NCBI GenBank assembly: GCA_947311845.1
Contig: CAMZMU010000035.1
Coordinates: forward strand, 3,246,532-3,310,531
Origin: Poa pratensis
Lineage: Eukaryota > Streptophyta > Magnoliopsida > Poales > Poaceae
Direction: 5' to 3'
Length of the DNA: 64,000 bases
Position numbers and translations under genes: made by a program. Under the pieces are notes generated by a model, which made no database searches, was not told where the DNA came from, and was given only the letters and a program-made list of their open reading frames with translations. Each line of letters opens with the position of its first letter. Positions within the stretch are counted from its first letter, which is position 1. Of this stretch, positions 1 to 12,432 are shown piece after piece.

Positions 1-183
1 CATTGTTTACTCATTATCTATTTGTAGCAAATTATAGACCATTGACTTGGATCACTTCATTCATTTACATGTGCCTTGCAATATTATATGATCAAGATTA
101 TGATAGTAGCATGTCACCTCAAAAATTATTTGTTTTTATCGTTTACCTACTCGAGGACGAGTAGGAACTAAGCTTGGGGATGC
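1..183 (+). mobile_element. 3' internal end of a gypsy LTR retrotransposon, with polypurine tract
   Basis: This is non-coding internal sequence ending in a purine-rich tract (about 170-183, AAGCTTGGGGATGC) immediately before an LTR starting TGATACGTCTC. That layout is the 3' internal end of a gypsy element, and the tract primes plus-strand synthesis in such elements. The wording resembles the abundant Triticeae Fatima-like families, from memory only. The rest of the element lies left of the window, so coding content cannot be judged. Confidence 0.75.
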
Positions 184-1775
184 TGATACGTCTCAAACGT
201 ATCTATAATTTTTGATGTTCCATGCTTGTTTTATACCAATTGCTACATGTTTTGCATCTACTTTATATCACTTTTATACATTTTTTGGGACTAACCTATT
301 AACAAGATGCCGAAGTGCCAGTTCCTGTTTTCTGCTGTTTTTGTATTCCAGAAAAGCTAGTCTGGAAATATTCTCGGAATTGGACGAAACTACACGGGGG
401 TCCCTATTTTTCCAGAACACGCCTGACGGAGCGAAGGAGCAGCAGAGGAGGGCCACCAGGGCCACACGCACAGGGCGCGGCCCCCCTCTGCCGCGCCCTG
501 GGTGGTGTGGGCCCCTCGGGGGTCCGCAGCCGCCGCCCTTTCGCCTACTTATTCCCCCCGACGCGAAAACCCTAAGTACCTGAGCAAATATCCACGAAAA
601 GTTCCAGAGACGCCGCCGTCGTCAACCCTAGCTCGGGAGGGTTCAGAACCTCTTCCCGGCACCCTGCCGGAGAGGGGAATCGTCACCGGAGGCTTCTACA
701 TCGCCATGCCTGCCTCCGGAGTGATGCGTGAGTAGTTCATCCTTGGACTACGGGTCCATAGCAGTAGCTAGATGGTTGTCTCTCCACTTTGTGCCATCAT
801 GTTTAGATCTTGTGAGCTGCCCTACATGATCAAGATCATATTATTGTAATGCTACATGTTGTGTTTGCTGGGATCCGATGAATATTGAATATTATGTCAA
901 GTTGATTATCAATCTATCTTATATGTTATTTAAGATCTTGCATGCTTTCCGTTACTCGTAGATGCTTTGGCCAAGTAGATGCTTGTAACTCCAAGAGAGA
1001 GTATTTATGCTAGATAGTGGGTTCATGTCTCCGTTTAACCTGGGACAGTGACAGAAAGTTCTAAGGTTGTGGATGTGCTGTTGCCACTAGGGATAACCTA
1101 ACGATGCTATGTCCACGGCATATGTGTTTGTTTACATTACGCACTTTACTTAATGCAATTATCCGTTGCTTGCAACTTAATACCAACGGGGGACTCGGAT
1201 GACAACCCGGCGGTGGATTATTAGTCATAGATGCTGTTGGATAACGATCTATGTATTATGTCGTAATGCCCAATTAAATATCATAGTAGTCAACATGTCA
1301 TGTATATGCATTGTCATGCGCTCACTATTCGTCAATTGCCCAGCTGTAATTTGTTCACCCAACATGTTAGTTATCTTTTATGGAGAGACACCACTAGTGA
1401 ACTGTGGACCCCGGTCCATTCTTTTACACTGATTAAACAACCACAAACTGCAAACTGTTCCTTTTTCATTCTCTGCAATTTAATACTCATTTTCCACACC
1501 ATACGTTTAATCCTTTGTTTTCAGCAAGCCAGTGAGATTGACAACCTCACTGTTTCGTTGGGGCAAAGTAGTTTGATTGTGTTGTGTGCAGATTCCACGT
1601 CAACAGTCCAGACTCCCTGCGACAGCTATTTTTCTGGCGCCGTTGACAACCTTCTGAAGAGTTGCTGCTCCTACTGGTTCGATAACCTTGGTTTCTTTCT
1701 GAGGGAAAACTTGCTGCTGACTACATCATACCTTCCTCTTGGGGTCTCCCAACGAACGTGTGTTTCACGTCATCA
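184..1775 (+). mobile_element. 3' LTR of gypsy retrotransposon (about 1.6 kb)
   Basis: The segment begins TGATACGTCTC right after the polypurine tract and ends ACGTCATCA, giving the expected TG...CA termini and about 1592 bp. Small open frames inside show no recognisable domains and are not called as genes. Directly after the LTR, host sequence resumes in the middle of an F-box paralogue exon (1776 on), so the element disrupted that gene. The TSD cannot be checked because the 5' side lies outside the window. Confidence 0.8.
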
Positions 1776-2562
1776 ATCAGTATTATCCTTTCACAAGCTT
1801 CTATACACCAGGTGATTGCTCATCCTAGTCTTTATATTCTAGGAATAACATAATCCAGAGTTTGCGCAAACAACTTCATTGTGCTTCTTAAGTCACTAAC
1901 AACTTAATCTTAACTAGCAATTGCCCCTTTGCTAGATAGACAAACTTAACTTATTGCCATATTTTAGATGTTATCATTAGCTGTCTTCTTTCTGAAGAGA
2001 TCAGATCAAATATCACATGAGTAAAAATGTAAAATCAAATGTCACTTAGTAACTTGATTGGCATGTTTAGAATCTTGGAGCTACTTATATTCTTTCATCC
2101 AGTATTAGATAACAACTTCCATTGAGGCTATACCTTCTTGTATGAATTTTTCCTCAGACAGAAATTATATTTTTTTGTTACTAATTGAAGACCCTCCTGC
2201 AAGGCTGCGAGTGATCAGTAAATCTGAAGCACACAAAAAGAAATTGCATTTCTTGGCTCTAATCAGGCTCCATTTAGTTGAAACCACATACCCGAAAATA
2301 AATTTTGTTGGTATAATTTATCAGTTTTGCGTGTTTAGTTTTCTATGCTTGACATGACGATGGATCAGCTTACATGAGATAAATTCTAGACCAGGTTTTG
2401 GTTCTTATTAGTTATTAGCTAAAAATTCTTCATGATGAAGTAAGCCAAGTATACTGCTTTCAGAAATATGCCATGCATCTATAGTAGATAGTTTTATTTT
2501 ATCTATTGCTAGTTCAAAAGTGAGCTCTATATCATCTATCAAATTTCAGATACAGAAGTGAG
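1776..2562 (+). pseudogene. 3' remnant of an F-box gene (copy 1 of a tandem pair)
   Basis: Positions 1780-1811 match the last codons of exon 1 of the F-box gene at 19.3 kb (the Y-Y-P-F..F-Y.P stretch). A splice donor follows at 1812 in the same place (CCAG|GTGATTGCTCATCC). Sequence to about 2562 then aligns with that gene's intron; for example 2190-2385 aligns with 20949-21145, including the AGGCTYCATTTA and GAGATAAATT stretches. Everything upstream was removed by, or lies beyond, the gypsy element, and the downstream side is interrupted by a LINE. Exon 2 was not found in copy 1. It cannot encode a protein. Confidence 0.75.
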
Positions 2563-5500
2563 TTTTTTTAAGCGCGACTGTAGGGCAACCGCCCCACAGC
2601 ATTTTCCATTTTCTCATAACCAAGTCTCAACACTGTACAAAGGAAACAAACGACAGAAAGGTAGAACTAACTATGGACACGCTAAAACTAAAAGGGAGAC
2701 CTACCAAGCAAACAAAAAAACCAAGAGAAGCCTCCTGTACAGAGAGCTAAATACAAGCCATTAGGGCAACGCCTCCAACCAAGCCAAAAAACTATCAACA
2801 TACTTCGGTTTGATCCTGTGCCTAAGCAAGGACATATCATGGATGAAGCCACCCTTCCGTCTCCCAAATATTGGTCTTTCCTTTCTGAAGATAGCTCCAT
2901 TTCGCTGCAACCAGATGTGCCTACAAGCCACTATCAAAACTTCCATGAAGAAGACATGACCGAAGCTTTTCCTTGCCGTATTGAAAATCATTTGGATATC
3001 ATCTGCCGCTGGCCACACGATTTGCAAATAGTTCCATACCGCTGACTAAAATTGCAAGTGTAAAACAAATGTTGCCTATCCTCATAGACTCTCAAAGGAC
3101 AAAGAGCACAACAGTAGTCTTCCGTTACATTCCAATGTCTGCGCTTGAGGAGGTCTTTTGTATTCAATCTGTCTCTCAACAACAACCAGGCAAACACTTT
3201 GTAGTTCATAGTGCAGCTAGATTTCCAAATTGAACTGTAAACCTGGGGCACCACAAGGTGAGCATGAATGTGATCATAAAACTTTTTAGCTGTATATGTA
3301 CCGCCCCAGCAATATGACCACACATCCTTTTCGTTATTCAGAGGATTATCAGCCAACAATTTTGTAGCTCACCCATTTCAGCATATGCTTGAACAGATAC
3401 AGGAAGAGCAAAAAGAGAGGAGAGGTCACCAGCAGTAGCATATACAGAAGCCGCAGAAATATCCTCATTCAGAGCAAAAGAGCATAGCCTTGGAAATCTA
3501 GCCCTCATGGTAGTAATCCTCCCATCAAGTTTCCAATTATCCGACCAAAACATGAAGGTGTCTCCCGAGCCTTGCTGTACAAAAGAGACACCTCTGAAAT
3601 TATCAACAAGCTTCATTATGTCCCTCCACCAGAAAGAGCCTCGTAAGTTATCAGCATGTGGAACCTAGTTTTGGTAGTAGGCATTCCAGACAAGATCCAC
3701 CCAAGGGGTGTCAACACGATTATAAAATTTGTCTAAGAATTTTAACAGTAATGCAGAGTTATTTTTCTGAAAGTCTATCACACCTAGGCCTCCCTGCTTT
3801 TTGGGCTTACAAATAAGCTCCCAGGCTGCTAAAGATTGTTTCGGCGTGTCAGTATTGTCTCTCCAAAGACACTGACGCAAGATCCTATCCAACTGCTTAG
3901 TTAGACCAGGAGGTAAACTGAGAGAACATAGGAAATGTAGTGGCATCGAAGAGGGAGCAGAGTTGATCAACTGTAACCTCGACCCCTGATTCAAGAAACT
4001 AGAACTAGCTGCAAGTCGTCTCTCCAAATTACAAACAAGAGGCATGAGGTCTTGAATGCTTGGTCTGGTAGTTCCCAACGGAAGCCCCAAATAAGTGAAG
4101 GGTAGCGATCCAACCTGACAACCGAAATCAACAGCTAACTGGGTCACAACATCCGGCTGAACATTGATAGGAACCATTGAGGACTTACTATAGTTAATTT
4201 TCAATCCAGTGGAGAGAGAGAACTTGTCCAAAGCAATTTTGAGTTGTGCTAATTGTTCCCTTTCCGCTGGAAATATTAACAGCCTATCATCGGCATGCTG
4301 GAGAATGGGAAAATCTCTGTCATGTATCTGAATTGGCAAGCTGATCAGCCCATGCTCCAATAAATCATTTACAACCACTTACAACAATTCCGAGCCGAGC
4401 ACATATAGTAACGGTGACAAGGGGTCCCCCTGACGAACACCTCGTTTACAAATAAATTGCTTCCCAGGTATTCTGTTAAGAAGGACAGCAGAAGAACCGG
4501 AGGACAGCAACCCTTGAACCCAATCTATCCATTTTGATTAAAACCCATATGTTTCAGAACTTGGATAATCGCTTCATGTTCAATCATATCGAAAGCTTTA
4601 GCAAAGTCTAACTTCAGAATAATGATTGGTTTCTTGGAAGCATGACACTGGTACAAATACTCAAAAGACCACGCAATGCAATCCTGTATAGACCTGCCCC
4701 GAATAAATCCATATTGATTTTTATGCACACATTTTCAAATTACGTCTTGGAGTCTATTTGCTGCCAATTTCGTCAGGAACTTCAGACAAACATTGGTTAA
4801 GGATATTGGACAGAAATCATTAACCTCAATTGGAACAGGGACTTTAGGAACCAAAGTTATGTAAGAGCCATTAATATTTTCCAACTTTAGTGTTCCAGCA
4901 TGGAAGTCCTCAGCTAGGCGGTAAAACTCCTTTGAATTATGGGCCAACATCGTTTGACAAATAGCCCGTTAAAGCCGTCTGGCCCAGGTGCCCTATCTGT
5001 TGGCATAGCAGCAACAACGTCATCCATTTCTTTTTTGGAAAATGGCACCGTAAGTTGATCCAAACCATGAACATGTGTAAACAAACGTGACAAATCGAAC
5101 TGCATTTGGATTCCACTGGACTGTCCCATCCTCTCCCTGTAGCAAACCCAAAGCAAAGCAGCCATTTCCTGATGGTCCGAGACTTCTCTGCCATCTGTGT
5201 CTTTTAGCATCGAAATTGAATTTCTGCGAAAACGCTCAGTCGCCATGGCATGGAAGTACTTTGTATTCTCCTCCCATGTTTGTGTTGGAGCTAAATCACT
5301 TAGCTCCCTTCTAATACGGTTGTGCTTCACACACACACTAACACATGCATATATGAGAGACCACATATATACTCTATATATCATATATATGCTTGAGGCT
5401 ACATCTTGACTTACAAGCTTTCACTAGATATCTCAAGCCTGGTTCTTACAAAGGGGGTACATCCTTATATAGCCTAGCTAGGTCGGTTACTGTTCACTGA

Positions 5501-6568
5501 ACAGTAGATCGGTTACTGTTCTCTAGAAGCTACTACAGAACTGCAGACTTTTAAATCTACTAGGACTCCTACATACTCTAGATACTTCCTGGCATCTACT
5601 AGGACTCCTACATACTCTAGATACTTCCTCACTAAGCTAGAAACTTCATGCATATAGATATGACAAGATTACTTCTAACAGTTTGATCCATCTAATCGTA
5701 CATCTTTTTTTTCCAGTAAACACACTCAGCTGTTAGCAGACCATCTAGATGAAGCTTAACCAGATTGCGAAAATTAAATTCAGACCGAAAATGTGGCCTA
5801 TGCTCCTCAGAGTATCCAGCAGCAAAATCACCTCATTACATTGCTTAATTAGCTGTTTCAGCTTTGACAAACCCACCTGCCACTTCTTTAGGTTATATCT
5901 TAAACTCTTCAGCTTATCAACAATTACTGCAGAGGCATGATGTTTAGCAGATTTAACTTTCCAAGATTCAGACACACGATCATTAAACCCAGGCATCTCA
6001 ACCCAATAATTTTCAAAACGGAACAATTTTGCCTTAGATATTTGGGTGTCAATGTTCACCACGCAAGGAACATGGTCAGAACCAGTTTTGGCCAGAGTAA
6101 ACACCATCGAATTAGGGTAATCAGATATCCAATTTGTGCTTGTGAAGAACCAGTCCAACTGTTCCAATAGAGGTGTTTGTTGCATATTAGACCATGTATA
6201 TGCACGTCCTTTCAGAGGTAGCTCAAGCAAACCAAGATGACCAATTAACTCATTACAGATGAACATGTCATTTGATTCCCTCCTGGCCTATTCCTGTTAG
6301 CTTGTGATCTGATAAAATTGAAGTCACCAAGAATTAACCAGTTCGTCATACTAGGAATTTGCAAGTTGTAAAGCCACAAAACAAATTGATCCCTTTCTTC
6401 ACCATGACATGGCCCATAGACAGATACCAAAGTCCAACCAGCATTGTTATGAACCGAAGTGAACTTAACAGAGATTGCAAAAACGATTTACTTCAATCAA
6501 CTGACCAAAGAACACCGAAGAATTCCACAAAACTATCAAACCACCCGATGCCCCAATCGAAGAATTCC
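2563..6568 (-). mobile_element. Degenerate LINE (non-LTR retrotransposon), L1-like, minus strand
   Basis: On the minus strand, several frames in the right order give an endonuclease part (6430-5745, with GDFNFIR and S-D-H-V-P), reverse transcriptase (4950-3665, with LDFAKAFD and an H-A-D-D active-site variant) and a C-terminal zf-RVT region (3359-2988). Stops and frameshifts separate the pieces, so it is dead. A T run at 2563-2569 is the poly(A) tail read backwards. ACAGAAGT occurs at 2552-2559 and 6569-6576 and may be the TSD, but 3 bp separate it from the tail, so the 5' end is uncertain. ORF1 is missing, so the copy is 5'-truncated. Confidence 0.8.
5321..5680 (-). mobile_element. Solo-LTR-like insertion (about 360 bp) inside the LINE
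   Basis: The block starts TGTGCTTCAC and ends TTCTAACA, so on the minus strand it runs TGTTAGAAG...AGCACA with TG...CA termini. It splits the LINE reverse transcriptase reading just upstream of the region that normally reads DENTKFFHA. It contains no coding sequence. A tandem duplication of 39 bp lies at 5555-5629. Flanking 5-mers (ACGGT/GTTTG) do not match as a clean TSD, so the boundaries are approximate. A solo Copia LTR is the best reading. Confidence 0.5.
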
Positions 6569-6605
6569 ACAGAAGTATTCTTAGGAGATATAGGCAGTGG
6601 TATTA

Positions 6606-7386
6606 TGGGTGACTTCTTTTGGCCTCCTGCTTATGCATAAGCAAGCTTATAGATTCCGGTGGGGAGAAACTATGGTGGGTAGAAACTACTAAAAACTGCT
6701 TGGGAGACTTCTTTTGGGCTTGTGTATTTTTGTCTTATTTGATGTGTTGAGTTGTTAGATGTCTATAACGCCCTACATGCATAGTGAGAAATGTCATTGG
6801 GATTTCAAAATAACAATAATCATCACTTCTTGAAATACGGTTACGTTGCACTAAAATAAAAGGAGACTAGGAGAGAAAACATGTACAAAATATTTCATCA
6901 AAAGTAAATTTTGAAATGCATACACAAATTGATGTCGCTAGCTATCTGAGTTTAGCATCGTACCTACATGCATTGATTAGGCGGCATCGTTATCTAATTA
7001 ATTATTAATATATAATAAAGGGTTAATTAAGTGGCCCGTGTGCATGCGATTCCAGTAGAAAACATGCAGTCTCACGCGATGGCCGCGAGCGACAAGACGG
7101 CAGTGAACGTCTGAACGACCTGATTTTGACCGAACGAGCAGAAACGGTGCGGAGTGGCATTCCAGCAGCAAATAGAACCAGCAAAAGGGGCAACTCTGAA
7201 AACCCATTCGCATCCCAGCGGGGAAGCTCAGGAAGCTGCCCAGAAGTTGGTCCATAGCAGTTTCTCGGAATACACAGAAGAATGGATTCGCGGTGGAAAT
7301 AAGCAGGCCACCAGCCGGAGACTTCTTTTAAGCTTCTCCGGTTTGGGACCTATAAGCAGGCTGAGAAGCCCAAAAGAAGTCACCCA
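6606..7386. mobile_element. Non-autonomous TIR DNA transposon, 781 bp, TA target duplication
   Basis: The ends are inverted repeats: TGGGTGACTTCTTTTGG at 6606 and its complement ending GTCACCCA at 7386, with related sequence further in (CCTGCTTA / TAAGCAGG). TA flanks both sides (6604-6605, 7387-7388). The paralogous region at about 26300-26345 (GGGCAGGGCTATGTTACCTC) is an empty site with a single TA. No transposase is visible. A TA TSD suggests Tc1/mariner, but the termini do not look like Stowaway. Confidence 0.7.
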
Positions 7387-7499
7387 TACCTGTTACGGAG
7401 TTCTTTTTCATGTTGATGAGCTGATAATCAATTATAGCTAGATATGATGTAAGCTCTTTCTTATGTTGATGACACTAGTAGAAACAGAGGCATTGGTGC

Positions 7500-7740
7500 G
7501 CCCCTTTAGTACCGGTTGCCACAAAAACCGGTACTAAAGGGGCATTAGCACCGGTTGTGCTTGGGCGCCAGCTAGGGCCCCGCGGCGAGGACCTTTAGTA
7601 CCGGTTGGACACCTTTTAGTACGGTCGTTAATACCAACCGGTACTAAAAGGGTGCAGCCCCGCAGGCCACGGTCAGTGGCCCCACGGCAGGCCCTTTAGT
7701 ACCGGTTGGTAACTAAAACCGGTACTAAAGGTCCTGCCTA
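7500..7740. repeat. 5' subterminal repeats of the CACTA element
   Basis: Several direct and inverted copies of CTTTAGTACCGGTT / AACCGGTACTAAAG occur here, pairing into hairpins. In CACTA elements such subterminal repeats bind the TnpA-type protein. A matching set lies at 17645-17835. Confidence 0.85.
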
Positions 7741-10140
7741 TATCTTCCACCCCGGCCGAGCCAGCTCCATTTTGGAGCAACTCGACCCCAACCCCATTTT
7801 TCCTCTCTCCCAAGCCCTCCCAAGCTCTAGGTCACCCATTTTTTCTCCAACATTTGTCAAGATTGGTCCATTTGGGGAGCAGAGCAGCAGTCATAGCACC
7901 TGGCCCGTGACTCTATGTATCTATAACCTTCCCCCTTGGTTGTGCATGAAGCAAAAGTATATTATGATGCCAGTGCTTATCCAAGGACCGAAACAACCCG
8001 GCAACGACATTGATGTGTATCTGAGGCCATTAGTTGACGAACTTTTACAGTTGTGGTCTGACGAAGGTGTCCGTGTGTGGGATGAGTACAAACAAGAGGA
8101 ATTTTCCCTACGAGCGTTGCTGTTTGTAACCATCAATGATTGGCCTGCTCTTAGTAACATTTCAGGACAGTCGAACAAGGGATACAATGCATGCACGCAC
8201 TGTTTAGATAAGACTGACAGTGCATATATAGGTAACAAGATTGTGTACATGGGGCATCGTCAGTTTCTTCCAACCGGGCATCACGTAAGAAACGGAGGCA
8301 AGCACTTCAAAGGTTTGGCAGATATCCGGACGAAGCCTACACGCCGTGATGGTGATGTTGTATATGGCATGGTCAAGGATTTGGAAGTAATATTTGGAAA
8401 GGGTCCTGGCAGTCTAAATGTTCCGAAAGACGCAAACAAGCACGTACCCTTGTGGAAAAAGAAATCTATATTTTGGGATTTACCCTATTAGGAAATCCTA
8501 GAGGTTCGCTCTGCAATCGACGTGATGCACGTGACGAAAAATCTTTGCGTGAACCTGCTAAACTTCTTAGGCGTGTATGGGAAGACGAAAGATACAGCGG
8601 ATGCACAGCAGGACCAGCAAAGTAAGCACCACGGAAGAGACAACCTGAATTCAGAGAAGTATCAAGGTACTTCCAGCTACTCTCTTACCAAAGAAGAGAA
8701 GGAGATCTTTTTTCAAGTCCTGAGCAGTATCAAGGTCCCGTCTGGCTACTCGTCGAATATAAAGGGAATAATAAACATGACAGCGAAAAAGTTCCAAAAC
8801 CTGAAGTCTCATGACTGCCACGTGATTATGACACAATTACTTCCTGTTGCATTGAGGGGGCTTCTACCGGAAAACGTTCGAGTACCCATTGTCAAGCTAT
8901 GTGCATTCCTGAATGCAATTTCTCAGAAGGTAATTGATCCAGCAACTCTACCAAGTTTACAGACGGGTGTGGTCCAATGTCTTGTCAGCTTTGAGTTGGT
9001 CTTTCCACCGGCCTTCTTCAATATTATGACGCACCTCATAGTTCACCTAGTCGAAGAGATTTCCATTCTCGGTCCTATATTTCTACACAACATGTTCCCC
9101 TTTGAGAGGTTCATGGGAGTCTTAAAGAAATACGTTCATAACCGTGCTAGGCCAGAAGGAAGCATGTCCAAGGGCTATGGAACAGAGGAGGTCATTGAGT
9201 TATGTGTTGACTTTCTTCCAGATCTTAAGCCCATCGGTATTACTCAATCACGCCATGAGGGGAGACTGTGTGGAAAAGGCACGCTAGGAAAGAAAGCAAC
9301 AAGAAGTATGGACGGGCATTCTTTCACTCAAGCACACTACACAGTTCTACAAAATTCCAGATTGGTGGCTCCGTATATCGTGGAACACATGGATATTTTA
9401 CGCTCAGAATACCCGGAGAAGACTGACTTCTGGATTAAAGAAAAATACGTGGATACTTTTGGCACTTGGTTGCGTACACATCTCATTAATGACAACACTG
9501 TTGGACAAGAGATATACTTGTTGGCCAAGACACCATTTTCGACTATATTGACTTTCCAAGGGTACGAGATAAATGGGAATACATTTTACACGGAAACACA
9601 AGACAAAAAGAGCACTAACCATAACAGTGGTGTCCGCTTTGATGCAACAAACGATGATGGAACAAAGGACACATATTATGGTTGCATACAGCATATATGG
9701 GAACTTGACTATGGACCTTATTTTAAGATCCCTTTGTTTCAGTGCAAATGGGTTAACCTGTCATGCGGGGTAGAGATAGACAAGCGGTACGGAATGACTA
9801 CAGTGGATCTCAAAAATCTTGCGTACAAAACCGAGCCATTCGTCCTAGCCAATGATGTGGCTCAGGTTTTCTATGTGAAGGACATGTCTTCCAGACCGAA
9901 AAAAGAAAAGATAAGCAAGCCGGTACATCATACAATGAGCCAAAGCGCCACATAGTTCTTTCAGGAAAAAGAAACATCGTGGGAGTGGAGGACAAGACAG
10001 ACATGTCAGAAGATTACAATAAGTTTGCTGAAATTCCGCCCTTCAAAGTGAAAACTGACCCAAGCACCGTGTTGAATGATGAAGATTGTCCATGGCTACG
10101 ACGCAATCAGAAGAAAGGGACACACAAGAAGAAAAAGTGA
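7706..10140 (+). pseudogene. TNP2-type CACTA transposase (Transposase_21), 5'-truncated and broken
   Basis: From about residue 60 the first open frame (7706-8491) matches the central part of plant TNP2 transposases: the LPPWLCMK, PGNDIDVYLRPL and DWPALSN blocks, then ACTHC and WKKKSIFWDLPY. A TAG at 8489-8491 replaces the expected Trp codon. The same frame continues to 9955 through MHVTKNL, the DUF4218-like region (CHVIMTQLLPVALRG, FPFERFMG) and the C-terminal DUF4216-like part. A one-base shift near 9930 moves the tail into another frame, ending at 10140. The N-terminal several hundred residues of a normal TNP2 are absent, so this is inactive. Confidence 0.9.
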
Positions 10141-10439
10141 ACACTAGATAGGGATGTTGTTGCTGATGTGTAATAATGTATTAAACCTTTTATGTAACTA
10201 TGTCCTGAAAACTCAGAAGAGAGATCTAAACGGTTGCAGGACGTAGCTAGGGAACCCGAATATATGAGTGAGTAACCTGGGAAACAAAACACACGGTTTC
10301 TCCTAGCTACAGCCCGACACTGATTCACGGTCGAATGTTGTTGCATTCAGTGTCAGGCATAGCTAGGAAACCCGAATGTTTTGTGTTTGAGCGCCACTTC
10401 GATCCAAGCAGAGGTAAGACGTCTCTGATGATCTACAAC

Positions 10440-10515
10440 CGTCCGGCAAGACGTCTCTGATGATCTGCAACTGTTTGGAACGGTCGCAGGTCATCAGAGA
10501 CGTCTTGCCGCTGGT
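10440..10515. repeat. Imperfect palindrome downstream of TNP2
   Basis: GGCAAGACGTCTCTGATGAT at about 10451 is followed by ATCAGAGACGTCTTGCC ending near 10510, with a short loop. A third direct copy (AAGACGTCTCTGATGATCT) sits at about 10415. It could form a strong hairpin just past the TNP2 gene. Its function is unknown. Confidence 0.6.
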
Positions 10516-10674
10516 TGCCCAAAGATGCCTCTCCGAGTGACGATGGAATGTTTTGTGTGAGTGAGTGAGTGACGCTGAATTCTGGGAGGTGGGCTATATA
10601 TAGGGTCATGTGGCTCACGAAGTGGTCGTGATACTGCTGATCCAACAGCTCACAATCCCTCAAAAGAAACACAC

Positions 10675-10954
10675 CTCTGATCCAACGTCTCACGAGCGCT
10701 TGAAAGAAACACACGATCCGTGTGCTTCTTTAGTACCGGTTGGTAACACCAACCGGGACTAAAGTCGGGCTCACCCCTGATCCAACGTCTCACAAGCACT
10801 TAAAAGAAACACACCTCTGATCCAACGTCTCACGAGCGCTTGAAAGAAACACACGATCCGTGTGCTTCTTTAGTACCGGTTGGTAACACCAACCGGGACT
10901 AAAGTCGGGCTCACCCCTGATCCAATGTCTCACAAGCACTTAAAAGAAACACAC
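10675..10954 (+). repeat. Tandem duplication of about 140 bp containing a subterminal-type hairpin
   Basis: Two adjacent copies (10675-10814 and 10815-10954) share the same string: CTGATCCAACGTCTCAC, GAAAGAAACACAC, then a CTTTAGTACCGGTT...AACCGGGACTAAAG hairpin. Decayed partial copies continue to about 11110. The hairpins match those at the transposon ends. Confidence 0.75.
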
Positions 10955-11258
10955 CGCTTGATCCAACGGCTCCCAAGCGCTGGAAGGAAACACACGATCC
11001 GTGTGCTTCTTCCTGATCCAAGGGCTCACAAGCGCTCGAAAGAAACACACCGCTTGATCCAACGGCTCCCAATCGCTGGAAGGAAACACACGATCCGTGT
11101 GCTTCTTCCTGATCCACTGGAGAAGGTAGGCAACTTAATTCGATCCCGCCACCGTTTCCCGCCCAAATATTTCCCGCTATCGTTCCCCCCAAATGCCGCC
11201 ACCGGTAGTTCTATAAAACCCAGTCGAAGGTAGGCATGGTACTCACTTGAGCGCAAGC

Positions 11259-11648
11259 ATGGTGTGTATTGGTCCTTGCGAGAAGTGTGTGTCCGGGTTT
11301 CACATTTCCGCATCCGAGCATCTCGCCAGGCTTTCGAGCAATTTGAAGGTAGATGGTAGGGTAGTTCCAATTGAAGAAATTTTGCACACTGAGAGTCATC
11401 TCGCTTTGCTCGGGGCGAAGCTATGCCGCGATGGGTTTCCGTATAGGACCCCGCTCCAAATTCGTGCAGAAATGCTCACGCTTGCAGAGAAGTTTGACAG
11501 GAAAGTTACGAATAGTCCGTTCTACCGAACTGAAGCTGACCGTGATTCGTACGGTCGTTCCTGTCTCTGGGTAGTTGACAGCGATGATGACGACGATTTC
11601 ATGCCGTCGTCAAAGGAAAGGAGGGTTGAAACTGAGCAAGAAGGCTGA
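11259..11648 (+). CDS. Small hypothetical ORF inside the CACTA element (129 aa)
   Basis: An ATG at 11259 opens a 129-codon frame with an acidic run (DSDDDDDF) near the C-terminus and Cys residues near the start (C-x5-C). I do not recognise the family. Its neighbours are TNP2 remnants upstream and internal subterminal-type repeats downstream. It may be a captured or element-specific gene, or chance; its length and even composition make it slightly better than a random frame. Lys/Gly-rich sequence continues after the stop in another frame (to about 11750), which could indicate a frameshifted longer protein. Confidence 0.3.
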   Translation: MVCIGPCEKCVSGFHISASEHLARLSSNLKVDGRVVPIEEILHTESHLALLGAKLCRDGFPYRTPLQIRAEMLTLAEKFDRKVTNSPFYRTEADRDSYGRSCLWVVDSDDDDDFMPSSKERRVETEQEG

Positions 11649-12279
11649 AGCTTCGTCCAAGGGCAAAGTCAAGAAGGCAAATCTTCGTCAAAGGGCAAGG
11701 AAGGCAAGAAGACAGAATCTTCGTCAAAAGGCATTGATGGGAGATAGGTAGAGTCTTTGTTTTACTTGTGTTGTATCGTAATTTCAAGTTGTACCTTAAT
11801 TTGTTCTATCCAGTATTTAGAACTAGTGAAGTTGTAACGTAGATGTCTAGTTGTATGTTAAATCGTCTCTGCATAAGACGGTTGACCGCACATCGGAGTT
11901 GTATCTTGGTTCACACGGTTGCGAAGATGGCGGCCGGCTTTTGGAGATTGTGTCCTCTGTTCCTCTCTTCGTCGCGGTTGGGTTTGCTCTGACCTTTCTG
12001 CGGAGGTACTGGAGGTGGTGTGGCCTGCTCCCGGCGGTGGTCGTCGGTTGGCGTGCTCGCCTGAAGAGGATTGAATCGGGGCGTCGCCCCCGCCGATATG
12101 GCTTTCCTCCGTCTTCAGATCTCGGCGTCCGCGTCGGGTGACTACTGCGGCGACATCACCTGGTGGCAGTAGAGAAGAAAGTAGAGAAAAAAACAAAATA
12201 GAAACCAAATAGATATAAAAAACAGAAAACAAAAGAAAGAAAAAAAACTAGAGAAAAAAATTCAAAAAGCCCATTAGTA

Positions 12280-12432
12280 CCGGTTGTAAACTACAACCGG
12301 TACTAAAGGGCTGGGCTGCGCGCGGGAATTTTCGCCGCGGCCCAAAAGGCACCTTTAGCACCGGTTGTAGTCTACAACCGGTACTAAAGACCCTTTAGTA
12401 CCGGTTGTAGTCTACAACCGGTACTAAAGGCC
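12280..12432. repeat. Internal cluster of CACTA subterminal-type hairpins
   Basis: At least three inverted pairs of TAGTACCGGTTGTA / TACAACCGGTACTA lie about 5 kb from either end of the CACTA. Such motifs normally lie close to the termini. Immediately downstream (12440-12815) is a GC-rich stretch and then a T-rich, intron-like stretch (12820-13150) with no coding sequence that I can support. Confidence 0.8.

Noticed and set aside
1199..1815. Open frames within the gypsy LTR
   Set aside because: Non-coding LTR sequence; the longest frame runs across the LTR end into host sequence.
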